This document shows, piece after piece, positions 1 to 4,624 of a DNA stretch of 5,642 nt. Origin of the DNA: Candidatus Omnitrophota bacterium (GTDB lineage: Bacteria; Omnitrophota; Gorgyraeia; JAGLLT01); assembly GCA_030630095.1 (NCBI GenBank), contig DAOVNW010000068.1:1-5642 (forward strand), read 5' to 3'. The first letter of the stretch is position 1. The number at the start of each line of letters is the position of its first letter. The notes under the pieces are model-generated. The model was not told where the DNA came from. It made no database searches and worked only from the letters and a program-made list of their open reading frames with translations. A program made the translations under genes and the position numbers.

Positions 1-187
1 GATGAATATGATTGCTTAATGAACAATAGGCGTGTAACGCGCAGGAATACTCTTTTTTGAACTTTTTAAGGAAATAAAAATAACGCCGGCAATCTTTATT
101 CTCGAAGAATACCGCTTCCCGATTATTCCCTCGTTGTACAATGCGGTGCGGGTATCCCGGCGCTATAAGGCAAGCAATACGCGGCAT
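1..187 (-). CDS. REP-associated / IS200-like Y1 transposase, N-terminal fragment cut by window edge
   Basis: Reading the minus strand from the ATG at 185-187 gives 62 codons without a stop, running off the left end. The protein begins MPRIACLIAPGYPHRIVQRG and continues with NNREAVFF; this is the standard opening of REP-associated tyrosine transposases (RAYT/TnpA_REP, Y1 transposase superfamily). The last visible residues, HAYCSLSNHIH, contain the HUH metal-binding motif (His60 and His62). These enzymes make single-strand cuts with a tyrosine and recognise short hairpins; the catalytic tyrosine would lie beyond the edge. An in-frame TGA five codons upstream makes this ATG the first possible start. 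No clear Shine-Dalgarno precedes it, so translation may be weak. Family proteins are usually about 150-330 residues, so most of the gene is outside the window and its integrity cannot be judged. Family assignment is strong; activity is unknown. Confidence 0.88.
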   Translation of the reverse strand, partial: MPRIACLIAPGYPHRIVQRGNNREAVFFENKDCRRYFYFLKKFKKEYSCALHAYCSLSNHIH

Positions 188-226
188 AGATGGAGAATAT
201 CACATTTGCACGATAGGGGGCAGCTT

Positions 227-248
227 AAATTAGGATATGTCCCTATTT
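227..248. repeat. Imperfect palindrome upstream of the transposase
   Basis: The left half AAATTAGGATA and the right half TGTCCCTATTT form an inverted repeat with 8 of 11 positions pairing. On the minus strand it reads AAATAGGGACATATCC..., about 40 bases before the transposase start and about 40 bases past the chemoreceptor stop. RAYT/IS200-type transposases recognise short palindromic elements near their ends, so a boundary or recognition site of the mobile element is a reasonable inference. It could instead be a regulatory site or chance. The rest of 188-285 is A/T-rich; the long T-runs (263-269, 272-278) are on the plus strand and follow no clear stem, so I do not call a terminator for the minus-strand chemoreceptor. 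Confidence 0.45.
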
Positions 249-285
249 TAAATAATTATAATTTTTTTGCCTTTTTTTGATCTTT

Positions 286-1935
286 TTAACTATCCTTTAA
301 CTTAAATTTACTTACCATATTTTTTAGATCCATTCCCATGCGGGCAAGTTCCTGTGCTGAAGAGCTCATCTCCTGCATTGAGCCGGTCTGTTCTTCAACG
401 CTTGAGGAAACCTGCTGAGTGCTGGAGACTGAATCTCTGGCGATAGTAGTTACCTCTTTTATTACTTCAACTACCTTCTCGGTTCCCTTAACCTGTTCTA
501 CGGTTGCCTCAGAAATCTCTTTGGTAATCACAGCAGCTTCCTTAATTGCCATGTTGACTTCGCTTAAAAGATTGGCAATATTGGCAACTAACATCTTTCC
601 TTCCTGCACCTCTTTAGAACTTGTCTCAATCGAGTTCACTGCCCGAGAGGTCTCGGTCAGGGTAGACTTAATCAAATTACCAATCTTTCTTACTGCATCA
701 GCCGAACCCTCAGCCAATTTTCTTACCTCTTCGGCAACTACGGCAAAGCCTCGCCCGACTTCTCCGGCACGGGCTGCCTCAATTGCCGCGTTTAAAGCAA
801 GCAGATTTGTCTGGTCAGCAATTGAAGTAATTGTTTCAGTAATCTCGCCAACCTGTTGTGAGCTTTCTCCTAAACCCTGAATAACTTCAGCAGTATTATT
901 TACTGTTTCAGTAAGACGGTTTATTTTTTCTACTGTGTCTTGAGCGGCGGTACGGCCAATCTCTGCCTGGTCACTTGCCTTAGTTATGCCGCCAGTTGCT
1001 GTTTGGGCGTTTTCCATTATTTGATTCAAGGAACCTGCAGCCTTCCCCATTATGTTAAAAGCCTCCTCTGCCCGTTTTGCCTGAGTGGTTGCCCCTCTAT
1101 TAATCTGTTGGACAGCTGTAGATACCTCTTGGGTTGAGGCATTCATCTCCTCTGATGAGCTTGAGAGCTGTTGACTAGAGGTAGCCACCTTACCGGCAGA
1201 GTTACGAATCTGAAAAACCATATCATGCATAGAATCAACAATCGAATTAAATGCCTCAGCCAACTTTCCAATCTCATCGTGGCTGGTGACCTTTATCTTC
1301 TCGGTAAGATCGCCTGCCCGGGAAGCAAGTCCCATCGCGGCAGTAGTAACCATAAATAGCGGCTTGATCAATAAACTGGTAAAGAAGAAAATAATCAAAG
1401 CTCCTAAAATAGCAATCATCAAACCCATCATAGCCAAATTCCGTACCATTAAGGCCCGGGGCTCCGCTAAAAAATCGTCCTCAAAGGCACTGGCAACAAC
1501 AATCCAGCCAAAATCTTCAAGAGGCCTGAAACTGGCTATCTTATACGTATTTGTCTTTGGTGAAAGAAATCTTATTCTGCCTTCTTTTTTAGTGATAATT
1601 TCCTTAATGTGAGGCTTATTCGCCCAATTCTCACCCGGGGCTTTTTTATGGACTAACAGATTCCCCAATGAATCAGCAATAAAAATAAACCCGCTTTTCC
1701 CTATAATTATGTCCTCATTACATATCTTTTCAATTATATCAAAATCCATATCCGGATTAGCCGTCAAGAAAATATCAAATTCCTGAACGTAACCGTCTAA
1801 ATCTTTTTCAACCGTCTCCAAGAGAACGCGCTTAGATATACCGTAAGCAATAACCCCCACAATCACAATTGCAACAATCAATATTGAAGCAAATACAACC
1901 ACCATTTTACTGCGAATAGACCCCATAATTTTCAT
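286..1935 (-). CDS. Methyl-accepting chemotaxis protein with periplasmic Cache sensor
   Basis: This encodes a 549-residue transmembrane chemoreceptor. Visible parts in order: TM1 about 11-32; a periplasmic region about 40-158 with single-Cache (sCache_2-type) features (GFIFIADSLGN near 82-92, GWIVVASAFEDDF near 143-155); TM2 about 163-189; HAMP about 190-243; then a long cytoplasmic helical hairpin. The hairpin tip, IADQTNLLALNAAIEAARAG followed by EVGRGFAVVAEEVRKLAE (372-409), is the near-invariant CheA/CheW-binding signature. Ser/Glu/Gln-rich stretches about 254-275 and 505-530 match methylation helices. Arm lengths of about 140 residues suggest the 40-heptad class, estimated by eye. There is no C-terminal CheR/CheB-tethering pentapeptide; it ends KFKLKDS. 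I chose ATG 1933-1935 over the in-frame ATG at 2004 because a strong Shine-Dalgarno (AGGAGGGG) sits just upstream and a hydrophobic TM1 follows directly; the upstream extension overlaps the putative promoter. Cache ligands are often small organic acids or amino acids, but the ligand here is unknown. Confidence 0.96.
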   Translation of the reverse strand: MKIMGSIRSKMVVVFASILIVAIVIVGVIAYGISKRVLLETVEKDLDGYVQEFDIFLTANPDMDFDIIEKICNEDIIIGKSGFIFIADSLGNLLVHKKAPGENWANKPHIKEIITKKEGRIRFLSPKTNTYKIASFRPLEDFGWIVVASAFEDDFLAEPRALMVRNLAMMGLMIAILGALIIFFFTSLLIKPLFMVTTAAMGLASRAGDLTEKIKVTSHDEIGKLAEAFNSIVDSMHDMVFQIRNSAGKVATSSQQLSSSSEEMNASTQEVSTAVQQINRGATTQAKRAEEAFNIMGKAAGSLNQIMENAQTATGGITKASDQAEIGRTAAQDTVEKINRLTETVNNTAEVIQGLGESSQQVGEITETITSIADQTNLLALNAAIEAARAGEVGRGFAVVAEEVRKLAEGSADAVRKIGNLIKSTLTETSRAVNSIETSSKEVQEGKMLVANIANLLSEVNMAIKEAAVITKEISEATVEQVKGTEKVVEVIKEVTTIARDSVSSTQQVSSSVEEQTGSMQEMSSSAQELARMGMDLKNMVSKFKLKDS

Positions 1936-1940
1936 TGTTT

Positions 1941-1948
1941 CCCCTCCT
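1941..1948 (-). promoter_or_regulatory. Ribosome binding site setting the chemoreceptor start
   Basis: The minus strand reads AGGAGGGG, then AAACA, then the ATG at 1935. This near-consensus Shine-Dalgarno at normal spacing decides the start against the longer open frame beginning at 2004, which would add 23 non-hydrophobic residues before TM1. Confidence 0.85.
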
Positions 1949-1968
1949 CTCCTCACTAAGACTCGCCC

Positions 1969-1992
1969 TTGACAAAATAAATATTTTGTTAA
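1969..1992. promoter_or_regulatory. 24-bp near-perfect palindrome, candidate operator
   Basis: TTGACAAAATA (1969-1979), a 2-base AA centre, and TATTTTGTTAA (1982-1992) are inverted copies with 10 of 11 positions matching. The element lies between the chemoreceptor start and the proposed -35, covering the proposed -10 and spacer. A dimeric repressor bound here would block transcription. The arms are A/T-rich, so a weak mRNA hairpin or chance is possible; the binding protein is not identifiable. Confidence 0.5.
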
Positions 1993-2004
1993 GAGTATAG
2001 TCAA
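1976..2004 (-). promoter_or_regulatory. Putative sigma70-type promoter for the chemoreceptor
   Basis: On the minus strand TTGACT (1999-2004, 5 of 6 to the -35 consensus) is followed by a 17-base spacer and TTTATT (1976-1981, 4 of 6 to the -10). This would give a leader of about 35 bases. The -10 is poor and the area is A/T-rich, so this is a candidate only. No flagellar-type sigma28 promoter was evident. Confidence 0.4.
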
Positions 2005-2293
2005 ATTGCCCCGAGGAATTTCTCACGGAAAAATTCCCGGGAATCCCTGCCGACTCAAAGAAAATTTACCCTGCATTCAGCAAAGCAGAAATACAGAGTT
2101 AATATATTTATCAGCATCGTTAAATTACAATTTACAATACCTCCGCAAGAAACCAAAAGATTTCCTACGGGGCAAGCAAAATTACAAACAGACCAACTCT
2201 TTTTTATTCAGGTTAATTTAAAAAACTATTTCTTCTCTTTAAACCCCGCGGTTAATTTCTATTTCAGAACTTTTTGTTAATTTTGTTCTTACT
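2005..2293. other. Intergenic stretch without a convincing gene
   Basis: This lies between the end of the second rhodanese gene and the chemoreceptor promoter. A 71-codon open frame on the plus strand (2006-2221) has no Shine-Dalgarno, low-complexity composition and no recognisable motif, so I treat it as chance. Small structures are visible: GGAATTT/AAATTCC arms at 2015-2021 and 2031-2037, an overlapping TTCCCGGGAA palindrome (2034-2043), and an interrupted stem at 2143-2170. After the rhodanese stop, a 5-bp AGAAC/GTTCT stem (2266-2289) with a large loop is too weak to call a terminator. I recognise no riboswitch or small RNA. Confidence 0.5.
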
Positions 2294-3319
2294 CTACAAC
2301 TGTTCTTCTCCCGATACATAAGTTGCTGTGGGTAAACCTGCTTTTTTCCAAGCGTTAAGGCCTCCCTGGATATAAGTTACATTCTTATATCCCATCTCTT
2401 TTAATATCTTAGCTGTTAATAATCCTCTCTTACCAGCAGTACAGGTAGTAATTATAGGAACGTTGGCATCGTGAACCTTCTTCTTAATATTAAAAGCTAC
2501 TTTACCGGCATCCATTATTAAAGAACCCTCAATCTTGCCTAATAAACCATGTTCTCTTCTAGTGGCAACATCAAGGATCATTGTGTTTGGATCGGAATCC
2601 CTTCTTCTACTTGCCTCAATTGGAGATATCCCTTCTCCTACCATCCCCCTTGCCTCTCTTAAAAAATCCTCCGGTGTTTTTCCCGCGGGCATCTTAATTT
2701 TACCCATATAAGCTGACATTACAACAGGATAACCAGCATTCTTCCAACCCAGTATCCCACCCTCTAAATATTTAACATTGGTGTAGCCCATCTGGACAAG
2801 CTGGCTGCCGGCTATTGCTGCCCTCATCCCCTTCTTACAGTAAGTAATTATAGGAACATCTTTATTGGGAATTCTCATTCTTATATCAAAGATTAATCTG
2901 CCCAAAGACAAATCTAAAGACCCCTCAATATAACCATCCGCTACATACTCTGAGCGACGCCGGACATCCACGAAAATAGTACTCTTATCGCTATTGAATA
3001 TACTCTTTGCTTCATATGTAGAAATACCCTGCACATATCTTTTTGCCTCATTACCAAAATCCACACCTGTTTTACCTTTTGGCGCCTCAATCTGAGTTGA
3101 CACCTTAATCTGAGTTGGTGCCTCGATCTGAACCGGTGTCTCAATCCTCCCTGACCTTTCAGCCCCAAACTTCTCAATCTTTTCTTGCAAAGTTTCCATC
3201 TGGTTTTGTATCATCTTCATGCGCAGCTTCAACTCTAATAACTCATCAGCCTGGGCTGCTTGAACTAACCAAGAAGTAAAAACAAACACCACGCCCGCAC
3301 AAACTATTGCCTTCCTCAT
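2294..3319 (-). CDS. Exported tandem-rhodanese protein with coiled-coil spacer
   Basis: This is a 341-residue protein beginning with a signal peptide (MRKAIVCAGVVFVFTSWL..., probable cleavage after AQA at about residue 24), so it acts in the periplasm or cell surface. Residues about 25-55 form a charged coiled-coil-like helix; 61-80 are a short repeated linker. Two rhodanese domains follow. Domain 1 (about 95-200) has VDVR (Asp118) and active-site loop CKKGMR (Cys161). Domain 2 (about 225-332) has LDVA (Asp250) and loop CTAGKR (Cys293). Rhodaneses carry sulfane sulfur as a cysteine persulfide; both cysteines are present, so both domains could be active, but donor and acceptor are unknown. The start at 3319 is favoured by GGGGGAG five bases upstream. 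It lies 74 bases after the paralogous gene and probably shares its transcript. It differs from that paralogue chiefly in the added coiled coil and linker, which may serve oligomerisation or wall attachment. Confidence 0.93.
   Translation of the reverse strand: MRKAIVCAGVVFVFTSWLVQAAQADELLELKLRMKMIQNQMETLQEKIEKFGAERSGRIETPVQIEAPTQIKVSTQIEAPKGKTGVDFGNEAKRYVQGISTYEAKSIFNSDKSTIFVDVRRRSEYVADGYIEGSLDLSLGRLIFDIRMRIPNKDVPIITYCKKGMRAAIAGSQLVQMGYTNVKYLEGGILGWKNAGYPVVMSAYMGKIKMPAGKTPEDFLREARGMVGEGISPIEASRRRDSDPNTMILDVATRREHGLLGKIEGSLIMDAGKVAFNIKKKVHDANVPIITTCTAGKRGLLTAKILKEMGYKNVTYIQGGLNAWKKAGLPTATYVSGEEQL
3084..3155 (-). repeat. 18-bp tandem repeat inside the rhodanese gene
   Basis: Units on the plus strand begin at 3084 (GCCTCAATCTGAGTTGAC), 3102 and 3120, with a degenerate fourth at 3138. 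They are in frame and encode six-residue units of the form (A/V/T)(P/S)(T/V)QI(E/K), residues about 61-80 of the encoded protein. The segment joins the coiled coil to the first rhodanese domain, so it probably acts as a flexible or extended spacer that can change length by slippage without shifting the frame. Confidence 0.8.
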
Positions 3320-3324
3320 CTTTA

Positions 3325-3331
3325 CTCCCCC
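3325..3331 (-). promoter_or_regulatory. Ribosome binding site for the second rhodanese gene, with an alternative upstream start
   Basis: GGGGGAG then TAAAG precedes the ATG at 3317-3319, giving the most compact signal peptide. An in-frame ATG at 3347-3349 also has a GAGGT (3355-3359) at five-base spacing and would add ten residues (MNKEKEGGVK). The first in-frame ATG (3361) has no good site. I prefer 3319, but dual initiation is possible. Confidence 0.6.
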
Positions 3332-3393
3332 TTCCTTTTCTTTATTCATAATATACCTCATCTTCGCTAAGTCTTACAACTCATCCCTCATTC

Positions 3394-4266
3394 TTAATTT
3401 GCTATATATTTATTTAAAGGTAACCCTGTTTTTTTCCAAGCCTTAAGTCCTCCCTGTATATAAGTTACATTCTTGTACCCCATTTCTTTCAACACCTTAG
3501 CTATTAATAATCCTCTCTTACCGGCAGAGCAGGTAGTAATTATAGGAGTGTTCGCATCAGGAACTGTCTTTTTCATAAAATCCGTAAAGACAATCGCGCC
3601 GTAACCGGTGAGTATAGAACCTGGAATTGTATTACCTAATATGGCATGTTCTCTTCTTGTAGCAACATCAAGGATAACTGTTCTTATATCAGAATCCAAT
3701 CTTTGCTTTGCCTCAGCCGGAGATACCCCTCCTCCTACCAGCCCCTTTGCCTCTCTTAAAAAATCCTCCGGTGTTTTTCCTGGAGGCATATTAATTACAC
3801 CAGCATAAGCTGACATTACAATAGGATAGCCGGCTTTCCTCCAAGCCAATATACCACCCTCTAAATATTTAACATTGGTGTAACCCAGCTGAACCAACTG
3901 CCAAGCTGCTATCGCTGACCTCTTTCCCTTTTTACAGTAAGTAATTAAAGGGGTATCTTTATTAGGCATTCTCATTCTTGCATCAAAGATTAATTTACCC
4001 GCAGGCAAATCCAATCTTCTTGATATATATCCATGCTCTATATATTCTGAGTGAGGCCGAACATCGATGAAAAGAGTAGTTTTATCGGTATCGTATATCC
4101 TTTTTGCTTCCTCTTTAGAAATCTCTTGCACATGCTCTTTAGCCTCTTTAACAAAATCATTTCCGGATTTACCTCTTGCTACCTCAACCTGAGCAAATAA
4201 AGACGTTGTCAGGAAAAAACAAGCCGCGGCAACAATTAAACCACTTATTACAAATCTTCTTTTCAT
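3394..4266 (-). CDS. Exported tandem-rhodanese protein, first gene of the pair
   Basis: This is a 290-residue protein with a clear signal peptide (MKRRFVISGLIVAAACFFLT..., likely cleavage after LFA at about 25), so it acts outside the cytoplasm. Cys16 lies in the middle of the hydrophobic stretch, so a lipoprotein signal is less likely. Two rhodanese domains follow almost directly. Domain 1 (about 46-150) has IDVR (Asp69) and loop CKKGKR (Cys111). Domain 2 (about 178-285) has LDVA (Asp200) and loop CSAGKR (Cys246). Each is preceded by the same GK(S/T)..DF..EAK..V....S..EAK lead-in, so the true repeat unit is about 130 residues and longer than the bare rhodanese fold. AAAGGAGGA at 4271-4279 gives a near-perfect ribosome binding site. 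It is closely related to the next gene downstream, apart from lacking its coiled coil. The expected role is sulfane-sulfur transfer or storage in the envelope; the substrate cannot be read from sequence. Confidence 0.95.
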   Translation of the reverse strand: MKRRFVISGLIVAAACFFLTTSLFAQVEVARGKSGNDFVKEAKEHVQEISKEEAKRIYDTDKTTLFIDVRPHSEYIEHGYISRRLDLPAGKLIFDARMRMPNKDTPLITYCKKGKRSAIAAWQLVQLGYTNVKYLEGGILAWRKAGYPIVMSAYAGVINMPPGKTPEDFLREAKGLVGGGVSPAEAKQRLDSDIRTVILDVATRREHAILGNTIPGSILTGYGAIVFTDFMKKTVPDANTPIITTCSAGKRGLLIAKVLKEMGYKNVTYIQGGLKAWKKTGLPLNKYIAN

Positions 4267-4335
4267 ACTTTCCTCCTTTCAAACTTTGCTTATCTTTTAG
4301 TCAAGTTTTACTGCCCAACCTTAAATAGTAAATAT

Positions 4336-4364
4336 ATTATATAACTTTAGGAAATTTGAAGCAA
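4336..4364 (-). promoter_or_regulatory. Putative sigma70-type promoter for the rhodanese pair
   Basis: On the minus strand TATAAT (4336-4341, perfect -10) lies 17 bases from TTGCTT (4359-4364, only the TTG matching the -35 consensus). Transcription would start near 4329, giving a leader of about 60 bases before the ATG at 4266. A TTGACT at 4299-4304 has no matching -10 and is discounted. Confidence 0.55.
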
Positions 4365-4376
4365 GCTTATAGAAAA

Positions 4377-4581
4377 CTAATTCTTATTTATCAGTTCCAC
4401 AGTCAAATCAATAGCCGGTTTTACCCCCCCCCCCGCGGGGATTCCAACGCGTATCATAAGTGTAATACAGCACTTGATCACTTTTTCTATATGCCTTTTC
4501 AACATCAACAACTTCTACCCCATATTTTTCGCATACCTGTTGAATAATATCTCGCGCTCTAATCGCAATGTCTCCCTTTAA
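4377..4581 (-). pseudogene. C-terminal remnant of an SGNH/AlgX-like hydrolase
   Basis: The minus-strand frame from 4581 (just after an in-frame TAA at 4582-4584) encodes RARDIIQQVCEKYGVEVVDV, then EKAYRKSDQVLYYTYDTRWNPRG. This strongly resembles the last part of SGNH/GDSL-type hydrolases of the AlgX/acyltransferase-associated kind, where a conserved D-T-H-W-N-P-x-G supplies the catalytic Asp and His. Here the His is Arg (codon CGT at 4447-4449, one transition from CAT). The frame then enters an 11-G run (4424-4434) and stops at 4408-4410. In the frame that removing one G would give, it continues VKPAIDLTVELINKN and stops at 4377-4379, which looks like the natural C-terminus. No ATG start and no N-terminal catalytic Ser region are present. 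Missing N-terminus, lost His and frameshift together indicate a dead fragment. Family call is by motif only. Confidence 0.6.
4424..4434. repeat. 11-base C/G homopolymer
   Basis: Eleven C in a row on the plus strand (G on the minus), directly beside GCGGGG so that CCCCGCGGGG (4431-4440) is also a perfect palindrome. It lies at the frameshift point of the hydrolase remnant. Such runs slip during replication and are also prone to sequencing or assembly error. Confidence 0.9.
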
Positions 4582-4595
4582 TTATACTGAAGTTA

Positions 4596-4610
4596 TGGAC
4601 TAAAAGTCCA
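4596..4610. other. Perfect 6-bp hairpin after the MATE gene
   Basis: TGGACT and AGTCCA are separated by three bases, 15 bases after the MATE stop. On the minus strand it is not followed by a T-run, so it is a poor intrinsic terminator. The same TGGACT (4605-4610) sits 18 bases from a TATAAT (4581-4586) on the minus strand, so it may instead be part of an old promoter for the hydrolase remnant. Confidence 0.35.
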
Positions 4611-4624
4611 GAGAATAAAACTCC

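Noticed and set aside
1..285. Region left of the chemoreceptor as plain non-coding DNA
   Set aside because: Minus-strand translation of 1-187 gives an uninterrupted transposase N-terminus with an HUH motif.
227..285. Intrinsic terminator for the chemoreceptor
   Set aside because: The T-runs are on the plus strand, and on the minus strand no G/C-rich stem is followed by T's.
1936..2004. Longer N-terminus for the chemoreceptor, starting at 2004
   Set aside because: The extension would include the putative promoter and palindrome, lacks a ribosome binding site, and delays the first membrane helix; the ATG at 1935 has a strong one.
2006..2221. 71-codon plus-strand open frame in the gap upstream of the chemoreceptor
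   Set aside because: No ribosome binding site, no recognisable motif, unusual composition, opposite strand to all supported genes; best explained as chance.
2005..2293. Riboswitch (for example cyclic-di-GMP) controlling the chemoreceptor
   Set aside because: I could not find the conserved core of any class I know, and most of the stretch lies upstream of the proposed promoter.
3084..3155. CRISPR array from regularly spaced similar units
   Set aside because: The units are only 18 bp, directly abutting without spacers, in frame and coding.
3394..4266. Lipoprotein signal in the first rhodanese (Cys16)
   Set aside because: The cysteine lies in the middle of the hydrophobic helix, which continues for several residues, and a standard signal peptidase I site (LFA) follows; a lipobox fit is poor.
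4356..4547. 63-codon plus-strand open frame in the MATE-rhodanese gap
   Set aside because: It is antisense to the hydrolase remnant, reads through the homopolymer and has no ribosome binding site.
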